A DNA stretch of 64,000 nucleotides from Chloroflexota bacterium. Lineage in GTDB: Bacteria; Chloroflexota; Anaerolineae; Anaerolineales; Villigracilaceae. Position numbers and translations under genes: made by a program. A model generated the notes under the pieces. It made no database searches and was not told the origin of the DNA. It saw only the letters and a program-made list of their open reading frames with translations. The stretch covers positions 61,237 to 125,236 of the forward strand of contig JACRBN010000028.1 of the NCBI GenBank assembly GCA_016213105.1. The letters are read 5' to 3'. This document shows positions 16,658 through 25,824 of the stretch, one piece after another; within the stretch, counting starts at the first letter, position 1; every line of letters starts with the position of its first letter.

Positions 16658-17902
16658 ATGAAATCCCCTGAATTCCAGCAGTCCCTCGAAAAATACGCGG
16701 ACGTGATCGTCAAGGTCGGCTTGAATCTGCGCGAGGGCCAGCGACTGATCGTCAACGCGGGCATCACCGATTATCCGCTGGTGCGCGCCATCACCCAAAG
16801 CGCCTACCAGGCGGGCGCGCGCGTGGTCACTGTTTTCTACAACGATGACGAGATCGGGCACATCCGCTTGAAGATGAGTTCCCGCGAGGCGCTGAAAGAC
16901 GTGCCGACCTGGCTGCTGCAGGCCTATCTCGACCACGCCAAAAACGGGGACGCCTTCCTCCGCATTTCGTCCGAAAATCCCGACCTGCTGGCCGACGTGG
17001 ACCCCGAGGCCATTGCCATCCAGCGCAAGGCCATGGGCAGGAAATTCAAGAAGGTGGCGGAATACACCATGCGCGACGCCATCAACTGGTGCGTGATCTC
17101 CTATCCCGCCGAGGCCTGGGCGAAGAAGGTCTTCCCGGGCGTTTCGGCCAAACAGGCCCAGGAAAAATTGTGGGAAGCCATCTTCCAAACCTGCCGCGTC
17201 GACCAGCCCGATCCCGTGGCGGCCTGGCAGGCGCACATCCTGGATCTGAAGAAGCGCAGCGCCTACCTGAACGCGAAACGCTACAGCGCCCTGCACTACC
17301 AGGCTCCAGGCACCGACCTGACCGTCGGCCTGCCGCGCGGACATCAGTGGCTGGCCGCCCAGAGTCACGCCGAGAACGGCATCAACTTCACGGCCAACCT
17401 GCCCACCGAGGAAGTCTTCACCATGCCGCACAGGGACAAGGTGAACGGCGTGGTCAGTTCGTCGCGTCCGTTGATCGTGTACGGGAAGACGGTGGAAGAC
17501 TTTACGCTGACCTTCGAAAAGGGCAGGGTGGTGAACATCACCGCCAAAAAGAACGAGGATACGCTGCGCAAACTGATCGAGACCGACGAGGGCGGATCGC
17601 GCATCGGCGAGGTGGCCCTGGTGCCCGTCAGTTCCCCCATCAGCCAGCGCGGACATCTCTTCTTCAACACCCTCTTCGACGAGAACGCCGCCAGCCACAT
17701 CGCGCTGGGACGCGCCTATCGCTCCACCATGAAGGGCGGCGCGAAGATGACCGAGGAGCAATTCAACAAGCGCGGCGGGAACTACAGCCTGATCCACAGC
17801 GACTTTATGGTTGGCTCCGATAAAATGGACATCGACGGCATCCTGGCCGACGGCACCCGCGAGGCCATCATGCGCAAGGGCGAGTGGGCCTTCGAGGCGT
17901 AG
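16658..17902 (+). CDS. M29-family aminopeptidase (copy 2)
   Basis: A 414-residue paralogue of the 15086 gene with the same metal-binding segments: NLPTEEVFTMPH, ETDEGGSRIGE, ENAASHIALGRAY and SLIHSDFMVGS. The start has a GGAGG site nine bases upstream. It has its own promoter and terminator, so the two copies can be regulated separately. The two proteins are similar along the whole length but differ clearly in the N-terminal substrate-facing part, which may mean different peptide preference. Confidence 0.93.
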   Translation: MKSPEFQQSLEKYADVIVKVGLNLREGQRLIVNAGITDYPLVRAITQSAYQAGARVVTVFYNDDEIGHIRLKMSSREALKDVPTWLLQAYLDHAKNGDAFLRISSENPDLLADVDPEAIAIQRKAMGRKFKKVAEYTMRDAINWCVISYPAEAWAKKVFPGVSAKQAQEKLWEAIFQTCRVDQPDPVAAWQAHILDLKKRSAYLNAKRYSALHYQAPGTDLTVGLPRGHQWLAAQSHAENGINFTANLPTEEVFTMPHRDKVNGVVSSSRPLIVYGKTVEDFTLTFEKGRVVNITAKKNEDTLRKLIETDEGGSRIGEVALVPVSSPISQRGHLFFNTLFDENAASHIALGRAYRSTMKGGAKMTEEQFNKRGGNYSLIHSDFMVGSDKMDIDGILADGTREAIMRKGEWAFEA

Positions 17903-17930
17903 AAAATTTCGATTTAACGGAAACAAGCCA

Positions 17931-17963
17931 AAGGTCCCGCAGGGAATGCGGGGCCTTTTTTGT
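17931..17963 (+). terminator. Rho-independent terminator
   Basis: AAGGTCCCGC pairs (one G-T) with GCGGGGCCTT over a seven-base loop, followed by a T-run. Confidence 0.85.
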
Positions 17964-18007
17964 AAAGTTGTGCGATAATTTAGAAAATCCAGCAGAGGAG
18001 CAATGTC

Positions 18008-18586
18008 ATGTTGAAACCCAAACTCAACACGGATGACATCCTGAAGGCCGAGTATGACTACATTGCCACAACCGTCTTCCAGGCCAACGAGGATCGCGCG
18101 CGCGGAGCGTCGTTCTATTTCGTGTCGGTCGGCTCGATCGTGGCCGCCATCCTGGGCACCCAGCTCACCACGGACAACCTGCGCAGCGTGGCCCTCCCGT
18201 TCTTCTTTTTGTTCGCGGTCATGACGGGCCTGGGCGCGTTGACCCTGGCGCAGTTGGCCCGCCTGCGCGCCGCCTGGCACGAGTCGGTCGAGGCGATGAA
18301 CGTGATGAAGGATTTCTATCTCAAGCATCACCCCGAACTGGAGCCTGCCTTCAAGTGGCGCGTCAAAAGCATCCCACCCACCGATAAGCCAAACAGCATC
18401 GCCAACCTGACGGCGCTGGAGGTGGCCCTGCTCGGCGGGCTGACGACGGGCGCGGCGGTCTACTTCGCGCTGTTGTGGCTGGGAGACGTGAATCTGGTGA
18501 GTTTTGCCGTGATCAGCGTGGCTGCGGTCCTGGGCGCGCTGGGCTTGTGGGCCTACTACAAACATCTGCTGGTGGATGACCGCTAA
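18008..18586 (+). CDS. Four-helix membrane protein, unknown function
   Basis: A 192-residue protein with a soluble N-terminal helix (ILKAEYDYIATTVFQANEDRARGASFYF), a hairpin of two membrane helices (about 38-85), a cytoplasmic stretch and a second hairpin near the C-terminus (about 140-188). GAGGAG lies 6 bases before the ATG. No family recognised. It overlaps or abuts the next small membrane protein gene, so the two probably act together. Confidence 0.75.
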   Translation: MLKPKLNTDDILKAEYDYIATTVFQANEDRARGASFYFVSVGSIVAAILGTQLTTDNLRSVALPFFFLFAVMTGLGALTLAQLARLRAAWHESVEAMNVMKDFYLKHHPELEPAFKWRVKSIPPTDKPNSIANLTALEVALLGGLTTGAAVYFALLWLGDVNLVSFAVISVAAVLGALGLWAYYKHLLVDDR

Positions 18587-18587
18587 T

Positions 18588-18959
18588 ATGAAGGAAAATC
18601 TCTCCCACGTTCTGCGTGTCCTGGGGGTGGGAACGGCGACAGGGCTGGCGTTCAGCCTGCTGATTGCGCTGATTGGATGGCTCTCCGGCTGGAGAACCAT
18701 CGTCGAATTCAGCGACGGCCTGTTCCTGGCGGGTTCCGCGGTGATCATCTTCGGCCTGCTCAGCCTGTGGGGCGGCTTCACCTCGCGTGGAAGTTTCGCC
18801 CTGACCTATGCCCAGACCGCCAGCGACTTGTCCCTGGGGGAGCGGGCCAAACAGCTGGCCATCGATGTGCTGCGCGGTTACAACGTGGTGGCCACGATGA
18901 CGGTCATCGGCGGTGTCATGATCCTGCTGTCGATCCTCCTATATCAAATCTTTGGATAA
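18588..18959 (+). CDS. Small three-helix membrane protein, unknown function
   Basis: A 123-residue protein from MKENLSHVLRV with about three membrane helices (9-32, 44-66 and 98-121). An in-frame ATG at 18576 would add four residues and overlap the previous gene; spacing to the nearest GGTGG favours the downstream ATG only slightly. No family recognised. It is sandwiched between another membrane protein and a flavin-binding protein in a tight plus-strand operon. Confidence 0.65.
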   Translation: MKENLSHVLRVLGVGTATGLAFSLLIALIGWLSGWRTIVEFSDGLFLAGSAVIIFGLLSLWGGFTSRGSFALTYAQTASDLSLGERAKQLAIDVLRGYNVVATMTVIGGVMILLSILLYQIFG

Positions 18960-18963
18960 TCCC

Positions 18964-19536
18964 ATGCCCCGCAACTACACCCAATACGCCCCCACTGCCT
19001 TTCAACGCCGCCCGCACCTGACCCGCGATGAAGCCTGGATCCGCGCCTACTTGAAGGAGGCGCAGGTCGGGCACATCGCCACCAGCGTGGACGGACAGCC
19101 CTTCATCACGCCGAGCATCTTCTGGTTCGATGAGCAACATCACCAGGTTGTTTTTCATTCCAACATTGCGGGGCGCATCCGCTCGAACATCGAGCACAAT
19201 CCCAAAGTATGCCTGGAAGCCAGTGACCTGGGCAGGCTGCTGCCCTCCAACGTGGCGCTGGAATTTTCGCTGCAATACCGCAGTGTGATGGTTTTCGGGA
19301 CGGCGCGCCTGGTCACCGATCCCACCGAGGCCAAACGGCTGCTGTACAGCCTGATCGGCAAGTATTTCCCGAAGATGACTGCCGGCAGGGAATACCGCGA
19401 GATTACCGACAAGGAGCTGCGCGCCACCTCGGTCTACGCCATCGACATCGAGTCCTGGAGCGGCAAGGAAAATTGGGACGAACGCGCCGAACAATCAAGC
19501 GAATGGCCTGCGCTGGATGAAACGTGGTTCGAGTAG
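18964..19536 (+). CDS. Pyridoxamine 5'-phosphate oxidase-like FMN-binding protein
   Basis: A 190-residue protein of the split-barrel flavin family (NimA/PNPOx-like). The typical start is visible: EAWIRAYLKEAQVGHIATSVDGQPFITPSIFWFDEQHHQVVFHSN, followed by GRIRSNIEHNPKVCLEASD. Such proteins bind FMN, F420 or haem, and the substrate cannot be inferred. The start was taken at MPRNYTQ just after the previous stop; an ATG four codons earlier overlaps that gene. Confidence 0.82.
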   Translation: MPRNYTQYAPTAFQRRPHLTRDEAWIRAYLKEAQVGHIATSVDGQPFITPSIFWFDEQHHQVVFHSNIAGRIRSNIEHNPKVCLEASDLGRLLPSNVALEFSLQYRSVMVFGTARLVTDPTEAKRLLYSLIGKYFPKMTAGREYREITDKELRATSVYAIDIESWSGKENWDERAEQSSEWPALDETWFE

Positions 19537-19548
19537 GCGGACCGCGAC

Positions 19549-20772
19549 ATGCAGCGTGATTCGAGCAAATTCCCAAAAAACATATCCAGGTACCTGCTTT
19601 TCCTGGGGATTGCGCTCCAGGCGGGTCTGTACATCGCTCTGTGGCTGTCTTACATCACCTATCCAAACGCCCTGAACAGGGCCGATTTCGCGAGCTTTTA
19701 CGCTTCCGGCCGGATCGCCAACACGGTCGGATTTTCACGCATCTATGACCTGGATCTGCAATATTCGATCCAGCAGGCCGTTCTTGGGCGGCCGATGAGC
19801 ATGAACGACATGCTTCCGTTCAATCACCCGCCGCTTTTATTACCCATCCAGGCGCTGAGCGCCCGCGCCAACTACACCGTATCCTATCTCTATTGGGAAT
19901 TGGCGCTGGTATCCCTCCTCGGCCTTGGAATTTATTACAGTTACAGGTTCATCAAAATCAGCGCGCCTGCCTATCAGGCCATCCCGCTCCTGCTCGTGAT
20001 GGAGTTTTTATTCTATCCGATCTTCATCAGCATCCTGAAAGGCCAGGATACAACCTTGATGCTGTTGGGGGCCATGATCTGGATGTATGGGCTGGGGATC
20101 AACAATGACAGGGCGGCCGGGCTCGGGCTGGCCCTGACGGTCGTCCGTCCGCAAATCGCGATCTTCCTGGCCATCCCTTTCCTCTTTAATCGTCGAAGGG
20201 TCTTCTGGTGGTTTCTTGCAGGGTCGTTTAGCCTGGCAGCCTATAGCATTTTGATGGTGAACTTCCAGGGAGCAGCGCAGCTACTCCAGGCCATCCTCAT
20301 CAGCGTCGAAGGCGGGGGGTACGGGATGAGCGAAGCCACCATGTTCAACCTGACGGGCCTGTTGGTGCGCGTCCTATCCGCGCCCGGCTCAGACGCCATC
20401 CATGCGGTCAGTTGGGCGGCCTACCTGGCGGCCATGATCGGATTGTGCCTGTTGTGGGCGAAAAGCGGGCCAATCGAAAGCAAACACATTGGCCTCGCGG
20501 TGGTGCTTGGACTGTTCACGTCCCCGCACCTGCATTATCACGACCTGGGCCTGCTGATCCTGCCCGTGCTTGGCATTGCAATTGCCACGCTCCAATCCAA
20601 CGCCTGGCAGGGAATGCAGCCCGTCTGGTTTATCGGCGGCGTTTCCATCCTCATGGCTGTCTTTGACAATTTAAATGCGCGGTATCTTTTCGCTTATTTG
20701 CTCATGGCCTTGCTGATCGTTTTTCTTTGGCTGCCCCAATTATTGAAAAGGGCACCGACAACCCATCCATAG
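19549..20772 (+). CDS. GT87/DUF2029-like membrane glycosyltransferase
   Basis: A 407-residue polytopic protein with about ten membrane helices. The first periplasmic loop has ADFASFYASGRI and the second PFNHPPLLLPIQAL. Later segments LKGQDTTLMLLGAM and LALTVVRPQIAIF match the GT87 pattern (acidic residue in loop 1, GQ, and K/RPQ). These enzymes transfer mannose or similar sugars from polyprenyl phosphates on the outer face. The substrate is unknown. It begins 12 bases after the flavoprotein gene. Confidence 0.78.
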   Translation: MQRDSSKFPKNISRYLLFLGIALQAGLYIALWLSYITYPNALNRADFASFYASGRIANTVGFSRIYDLDLQYSIQQAVLGRPMSMNDMLPFNHPPLLLPIQALSARANYTVSYLYWELALVSLLGLGIYYSYRFIKISAPAYQAIPLLLVMEFLFYPIFISILKGQDTTLMLLGAMIWMYGLGINNDRAAGLGLALTVVRPQIAIFLAIPFLFNRRRVFWWFLAGSFSLAAYSILMVNFQGAAQLLQAILISVEGGGYGMSEATMFNLTGLLVRVLSAPGSDAIHAVSWAAYLAAMIGLCLLWAKSGPIESKHIGLAVVLGLFTSPHLHYHDLGLLILPVLGIAIATLQSNAWQGMQPVWFIGGVSILMAVFDNLNARYLFAYLLMALLIVFLWLPQLLKRAPTTHP

Positions 20773-20910
20773 TCACGAAGCACAGGAGGCAGCTTGCCAC
20801 CGATCCCACGATCAGTCCCTACAGATTGCAGGCAACCGCTGGGGTGCTGCGAGCGTATAATTTGATGTAACTCTGGAATGCACTCCCATTTCCAAAGTAA
20901 AGGAGAAAAC

Positions 20911-21162
20911 ATGCCCGACGAAAAAGTTCACACCGAGGAATTTCGCATCAATGGCGAGGAATTGATCGCCAAAGTCAAACAGTTGTTGCACGAGGGCAAC
21001 GTCCGCCGCATCATCATCAAGGACAAGGATGGCAAGACCGTGATGGAGATCCCGCTGACCATCGGCGTGGTGGGCGTTTTGCTCGCCCCCACCCTGGCGG
21101 CCATCGGCGCCATCGCAGCCCTGCTCACCGAAGCGACCGTGGTGGTCGAAAAAGCGGAATAA
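20911..21162 (+). CDS. DUF4342-family small protein
   Basis: An 83-residue protein: a soluble N-terminal part, EEFRINGEELIAKVKQLLHEGNVRRIIIKDKDGKTVMEIPL, followed by one hydrophobic helix, IGVVGVLLAPTLAAIGAIAALL. This is the DUF4342 pattern, found widely in Firmicutes and Chloroflexota and of unknown function. The start follows AAAGGAG; upstream in-frame codons lack a ribosome site. It is monocistronic with a strong terminator behind it. Confidence 0.88.
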   Translation: MPDEKVHTEEFRINGEELIAKVKQLLHEGNVRRIIIKDKDGKTVMEIPLTIGVVGVLLAPTLAAIGAIAALLTEATVVVEKAE

Positions 21163-21168
21163 AAACAA

Positions 21169-21210
21169 CAAGTTCGGCCCGCAGAATCTGCGGGCCGAAC
21201 TTGCATTTTA
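21169..21210 (+). terminator. Rho-independent terminator
   Basis: A near-perfect 17-base stem (21169-21185 with 21187-21203), with core TTCGGCCCGC / GCGGGCCGAA, followed by CATTTTA. It lies six bases past the DUF4342 stop. Confidence 0.8.
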
Positions 21211-21212
21211 AT

Positions 21213-21341
21213 GAAGGAGGGCAATCGCATCCTGGCAGGGAAAGTTCACGCTCCTGGCGGATTTGCAATCCGCCAGCGGGAGTATTCGGTTGCGGCTGTA
21301 GAGCGCGCTATGAGGAGGGCAATCGCATCCTGGCAGGGGAA
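21213..21341. repeat. Two 25-bp direct repeats 98 bp apart, upstream of the zinc-ribbon gene
   Basis: GGAGGGCAATCGCATCCTGG plus five more bases occurs at 21216-21240 and again at 21314-21338. Between them lies a palindrome, GGCGGATTTGCAATCCGCC (about 21257), nearly the same as one at 16363. The stretch can be read as an open frame joined to the downstream gene but shows no protein-like character. Confidence 0.6.
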
Positions 21342-21447
21342 TTTTCCACAGGTTCATTTGACATTTTCAACCGACAGGAATAAACTACTTGCGCCATCTT
21401 TCACAAACATTGACTGTGCTGAATCACACCCCTCACGGGAGGTCCAC

Positions 21448-24400
21448 GTGAAAAAATGTCCATACTGCGCCGAGAAAATTCAGGATGAGGCCCTTGTCTG
21501 TCGCTATTGCGGCAGGGAATTACCCAAAGCGAAATCTCCCGCGCCGGCAGAACGCTCAAAACCTAATAGGCAAAAATGGCTCTTTCCTCTTGGGATCCTC
21601 TTGGGGGTCTTGATTCTCGCCGCCGGCGCTTTCCTCCTGCTGCGGCCAAAATCCGCCGCCACATCCGACCGCCCCATACTCTACGCCATGGACTTTGAAA
21701 ACGAAGCAGCCTTCTTCGGATGGCATGTCGGTGGTCCCGGTACTGATTTGTTCTGGTTGGAAAATACCAAAGACGGCAAATACCTGTTCGAATTTCCATC
21801 CGGCTTCCTCGAAAGCCAGGACTTCGACTTTGCCGATGTCCAGATTTCAGCGGATGTCGAGTTTTTGGTCAAGACACGTGTAGAGGCGGGCCTGGCCTGC
21901 CGCATGCAGCCAGGCGCTGGCGGACGCTATTACTTCGATATCTCCAATGATGGGCGCTGGAACATCCGCAAGTGGAATCAAGGAGAAACCATCCTGGCCC
22001 AGGGCTGGTCGGACGCCATCCTGCCCGACAAAAATAACCTGGCCGCGCGCTGCGTGGGCGATCAGCTCACCCTGTTGGTCAACGGCGTGGAACTCGGCTC
22101 GGCCCAAGATAGCGACTTTGTCCGTGGCAGCCTCAACTTTGGATATGCCGCCGATAGCGCGGGCGCAGGGAGCTTCGATAACATCAAGGTGGAAGATTGG
22201 GGCGATGGGCAATCTGCCGCAGCCACAGAAATGGATCCCGCCGCCCAATCTGCCTCCACGCAGGTTGCCGCCCTCGATTCAGCCACCCCGACGCCTGCTC
22301 CCGTTTCGACAGCCACCCTCGCCCCTACAGCGATTCCCACCCTGCGCCCAACGCAAATCCCGCAGGATGAACTTGTGCTCTACCAGACCGGTTTCGATAA
22401 GGATGATCCAAGCCTGTCCAAATGGCGTCCATTTGCCTATTCGTTTTTGACCCACGCCGTCAGTCCCGCGGAAGACCAGATCGACCCGGTCAGCGGCCTC
22501 TACCATATCGGCGCTCCCGAAATCAACCAGCGTATCTTTTCCATCTACGAAGAGGATTTGGGCACTTCCGACGTGGATATTACGCTGGAAGGCACAGGAC
22601 ACATCGGCATTGTCTGCCGCTACTCGGAAACTGGCTGGTATCAGTTTGTGATCGAACCACACGAGACCTGGAGCATTCGTCTGGCAAAATATGACGAAGA
22701 TAAACAGCTTCATTTTTACACATTATCCTCGGGGCTTTACCGGGCCAAAAATTTACGCGCGGAATGCAAAGGGGACCGGCTGACCTTGTATGCCGATGGT
22801 ATAAAGCAAGCCTCCTTGCATGATGATACCCTCCCGCAGGGCCAGGTCGGCGTACTGGGGTGGACTTTTGACAAACCTGGTCTGGCAGGCATCGTGGACA
22901 GTCTCACCGTCCAACGCGCCCAATGGAGCGAATCCGCTTTGCCAGGGCCTGCCCCCACGCCCGGCGCGGATGGGACGATTTATTCCACAGATTTTTCCAG
23001 GCTGGATGATCTGGCTCTCCACTGGATCAAGGATGATGTTGGAGTGATTGGTGTGGCGGGTTCTCCTGCGCTCATCGGTGGCCCAGGTGGACAATCGGCT
23101 CCACATACCTATCGCTATATCAACGACTTCGACCCAGGCCCCAACGTGGAAATCAGCGCCGAAATCCATCCGCTTTCCCTGCTGGCGCGCGGACTGATCT
23201 GCCGTTATTCTGAAGATGGCTGGTATCAGGTACACTACATGAGCGACCCCCAGGGGAGAATTATCGTGCTGGATCGTGTGGAGCGCGATGAGCAGGGAAA
23301 GTTGTCAGACTTCCTACTTGGACAGACTGGTCTGGAGGGTACGCCCGCAGGAAATGTCAACCTGACCCTAACCTGCGCCGGGAACCAAATCTCCGTTTCG
23401 TTGAACGGTGAGGCGCTGCTTTACGCCGAAGATAACAAATGGCAGCGCGGACGTTATGGCTTTCTGTTCATGGGCAATCCCCCGGGAAGTTTAAGGGAAG
23501 GGTTCGCCGGTTACACGGTCCGCCCGGCGCAAGTGCCCCAGCCCGGGGATATCATCTACGATGAAATATTCGATACCCCCGAAAAAATAGCTTCCGGTTT
23601 CAATTTAAATCTAGAAGATACACGCCTGAGGATTCAGGATAATGTCCTACTCCTTGCGCCAGAGAAGGATGCACTGCACCCTTATGCAACCAAAGAATAC
23701 GAAAATGGAGAACTCAGTCTGGATGCTGAATTCCTGAACGGCAGTAATATCGTTCTGCATTGCCGCTCGAATAGCGCCGCGCTCATTGGGGCAGAAATCC
23801 GCAGTAATGGTGATTGGAACCTGGCGCTTAATTACGAGAAAATGCTTGCCAATGGAAACAGCGCTGGCATCAACGCCGATAAAAACCAATTCATCCTGAA
23901 ATGTGTGAACGGCCAGATTACCCTGATTGCCAACGGCGAAACCCTGGCAAATGTAGAATTGCCGGTATATATCCCCTCGATTGGAACATCCGGTTTTGAT
24001 GTGTTTGAAGGCTCCCAAATGAAAGTCAACAGCCTGGCGCTTAAAATCTTTCAGAGTTCATCCATCTTGCCTGCGGCTCCCCTGCTCAACCAGGTCTCCA
24101 TCCCCACCTACCGGCCGGGTGAGACGATTTTTGCCTGGAACATGGATGATATGTTCTATCGTGGTAATTACTGGTGGGGCAAGGAAAACCGTCCCTGGTT
24201 ATGGGATGGGGCTTATAACACTTATGACCGTGAACACAGGCAGGATAATCACATTCTGGTCACATCTCATAACGGCTTAACGATCTTCAACTATCGCCCC
24301 GACTTGTACGACCTGCCCATAGAAACCAGCGTCGAAACCAGCTTCACCGACAAAACAGGCGCAATTGGATTGATGTGCCGCTACACCCAGGTGGGCCGTT

Positions 24401-24696
24401 ACGAGTTCCTGATCCAGCCGGACGGGAACTGGACCATTCGCCGCAACACTTCTGAATACTATGCCCAGGATGCAAAGAACATGACCGTTCTCGCCAAAGG
24501 CCAGTCTGCCGTCATTCGCCCCGACACCAACCAACTCAGCGCGATCTGCCAGGGCAACGAGCTGATCTTCTCTGCCAACGGCGAGGAACTGGGCCGTGTG
24601 GAAGACGACTTCTATCCCGAAGGCAGCGTGGGCATCTTCTTTGAATCGTTCACGGCAGGCAGTTTTACCAACCTCTCCATACGGCGGGCGGAGTAG
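21448..24696 (+). CDS. Membrane-anchored zinc-ribbon protein with five LamG-like repeats
   Basis: A 1082-residue protein starting at GTG, with GGGAGG upstream. Residues 3-22 form a zinc ribbon (CPYCAEKIQDEALVCRYCG). A transmembrane helix follows at about 46-68, then five repeats of roughly 180-200 residues outside the membrane. Each repeat shares a core 'GIVCRYSETGWYQF.I..DG.W.I', a 'C.G..LTL..NG' strand, and a closing 'G..GF....G....F....V'. Ser/Thr/Pro linkers rich in TPTP and AP separate the repeats. The fold is probably a concanavalin-like jelly roll (LamG/DUF1080 type), suggesting carbohydrate or surface binding. The cytoplasmic zinc ribbon on a single-pass surface protein is a common Anaerolineae layout. 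Confidence 0.8.
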   Translation: MKKCPYCAEKIQDEALVCRYCGRELPKAKSPAPAERSKPNRQKWLFPLGILLGVLILAAGAFLLLRPKSAATSDRPILYAMDFENEAAFFGWHVGGPGTDLFWLENTKDGKYLFEFPSGFLESQDFDFADVQISADVEFLVKTRVEAGLACRMQPGAGGRYYFDISNDGRWNIRKWNQGETILAQGWSDAILPDKNNLAARCVGDQLTLLVNGVELGSAQDSDFVRGSLNFGYAADSAGAGSFDNIKVEDWGDGQSAAATEMDPAAQSASTQVAALDSATPTPAPVSTATLAPTAIPTLRPTQIPQDELVLYQTGFDKDDPSLSKWRPFAYSFLTHAVSPAEDQIDPVSGLYHIGAPEINQRIFSIYEEDLGTSDVDITLEGTGHIGIVCRYSETGWYQFVIEPHETWSIRLAKYDEDKQLHFYTLSSGLYRAKNLRAECKGDRLTLYADGIKQASLHDDTLPQGQVGVLGWTFDKPGLAGIVDSLTVQRAQWSESALPGPAPTPGADGTIYSTDFSRLDDLALHWIKDDVGVIGVAGSPALIGGPGGQSAPHTYRYINDFDPGPNVEISAEIHPLSLLARGLICRYSEDGWYQVHYMSDPQGRIIVLDRVERDEQGKLSDFLLGQTGLEGTPAGNVNLTLTCAGNQISVSLNGEALLYAEDNKWQRGRYGFLFMGNPPGSLREGFAGYTVRPAQVPQPGDIIYDEIFDTPEKIASGFNLNLEDTRLRIQDNVLLLAPEKDALHPYATKEYENGELSLDAEFLNGSNIVLHCRSNSAALIGAEIRSNGDWNLALNYEKMLANGNSAGINADKNQFILKCVNGQITLIANGETLANVELPVYIPSIGTSGFDVFEGSQMKVNSLALKIFQSSSILPAAPLLNQVSIPTYRPGETIFAWNMDDMFYRGNYWWGKENRPWLWDGAYNTYDREHRQDNHILVTSHNGLTIFNYRPDLYDLPIETSVETSFTDKTGAIGLMCRYTQVGRYEFLIQPDGNWTIRRNTSEYYAQDAKNMTVLAKGQSAVIRPDTNQLSAICQGNELIFSANGEELGRVEDDFYPEGSVGIFFESFTAGSFTNLSIRRAE

Positions 24697-24721
24697 CGGA
24701 AATGCTCCCCACGCAGGTTTG

Positions 24722-24757
24722 GCGGACTCGGCCCTCGGGCCGGGTCCGCTTTTTTGA
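24722..24757 (+). terminator. Rho-independent terminator
   Basis: GCGGACTCGGCCC pairs with GGGCCGGGTCCGC around a two-base apex, followed by six T. It lies 26 bases past the zinc-ribbon gene. Confidence 0.9.
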
Positions 24758-24854
24758 CGGAATCACGCCCAGGTCCAGGAAAGGGGTTGTAAGCTCTTTC
24801 ACAGGCAAGTAATGACATTCCTCCCTGTGCAAGATATGTGACATCTGGAATAAT

Positions 24855-24893
24855 AAGGTTTACCATAACATTTTACAGAGGCTCACCTTACAA
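24855..24893. promoter_or_regulatory. Possible DtxR-type operator before the feo operon
   Basis: AAGGTTTACC and, about 25 bases later, CACCTTAC form a loose inverted pair just before the DtxR-family start codon. DtxR/IdeR proteins bind AGGTTAGGCTAACCT-like sites. The match is partial, so this is a suggestion from position. Confidence 0.3.
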
Positions 24894-24895
24894 TC

Positions 24896-25546
24896 ATGTC
24901 GCAACTCAGCGAAAGTACGGAAATGTACCTCAAAGCCATGGTGGAACTCGGCCTGAACGAGATCGTATCCATCAGCCGCCTGGCCGAACGCCTGGGCGTG
25001 ACGCCCGTCTCTGCCAACGAGATGGTACGGCGGCTGGGCGACCAGGGTCTGCTGACGCATACGCCCTACAAGGGCGTGGCTCTGACCAAAAAGGGACGCG
25101 AGGCCGCCTGCAACGTGGTGCGCCGTCAGCGCCTGTGGGAGGTGTTCCTGTACGAGCATCTCCACATCGAATGGGCCAAATTATACGAGCTGGCCTGCTC
25201 GCTGGAGCACGCCACCGCCCCCGAGTTGACCGAGGCTCTGGCGACCTTTCTCGGCGACCCAAAGTTTTGTCCGCGCGGCAACCCCATCCCTGCCGTGGAC
25301 GGGTCATTTTTGCCGCTGAATGGAAAAACGCTCAGCGCCACGCAGGTAGGCGAGACGTTGAAAGTGCTGGCCGTGAATGCCACTGCAACCGACGTGCTCA
25401 AATATTTACAGGAACGCAATGTTTTGCCAGGACGGGAACTGACTGTGCTGGAGGCCGCCCCGCTCCAGGGGCCGCTGACGCTGAAAGTCGGCGACAAGGA
25501 TGTGGCCCTCGGCCTGTCGCTGGCCGAATTTGTCATCGTAAAATAA
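24896..25546 (+). CDS. DtxR/MntR-family metal-dependent regulator with FeoA-like C-terminus
   Basis: A 216-residue regulator. Residues about 4-70 form the winged helix: ISRLAERLGVTPVSANEMVRRLGDQGLL, then KGVALTKKGREAA. The dimerisation and metal region (about 70-145) contains RRQRLWEVFLYEHLHIEWAKLYELACSLEHA with the expected Glu/His/Cys ligands. A FeoA/SH3-like domain ends the protein (about 145-216). It heads the feoA-feoB-feoC cluster and should repress it when iron (or manganese) is bound. Confidence 0.9.
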   Translation: MSQLSESTEMYLKAMVELGLNEIVSISRLAERLGVTPVSANEMVRRLGDQGLLTHTPYKGVALTKKGREAACNVVRRQRLWEVFLYEHLHIEWAKLYELACSLEHATAPELTEALATFLGDPKFCPRGNPIPAVDGSFLPLNGKTLSATQVGETLKVLAVNATATDVLKYLQERNVLPGRELTVLEAAPLQGPLTLKVGDKDVALGLSLAEFVIVK

Positions 25547-25569
25547 TCTTGCAACAAGGAATCATCGCA

Positions 25570-25824
25570 ATGACCGAACCCACACAACTCCACCTGCTTC
25601 GCCCGGGCCAGAAGGCCACCATCACGCGCATCGGCGGGGCCACCGCCCTGCGCCGCCGTTTTGCCGAAATGGGCATCGTCAAAGGCGAAACCATTCTGAT
25701 CGAACGCCATGCGCCGCTGGGCGACCCCGTCGAATATTTCATCAAGGGCTACCACCTGGCCCTGCGCAAGGAGGAGGCCGCGCAGATCGAGGTACTCCTG
25801 CATGGAGGGGATTCGCATGCCTGA
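25570..25824 (+). CDS. feoA: FeoA family protein
   Basis: An 84-residue SH3-like protein: LLRPGQKATITRIGGATALRRRFAEMGIVKGETILIERHAPLGDPVEYFIKGYHLALRKEEAAQIEV. The RRRFAEMGI and GDPVEYFIKGYHLALRKEEA segments are the FeoA signature. It assists the FeoB ferrous iron transporter at the membrane. It overlaps the FeoB GTPase gene by eight bases. Confidence 0.92.
   Translation: MTEPTQLHLLRPGQKATITRIGGATALRRRFAEMGIVKGETILIERHAPLGDPVEYFIKGYHLALRKEEAAQIEVLLHGGDSHA

Noticed and set aside
15029..18781. Long minus-strand frames opposite the two aminopeptidase genes
   Set aside because: Parallel artefacts arise on both paralogues because the coding strands are similar; no ribosome site or recognisable fold.
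21211..21447. N-terminal extension of the zinc-ribbon frame
   Set aside because: It runs through repeats and a palindrome; the GTG at 21448 has GGGAGG and starts directly at the zinc ribbon.
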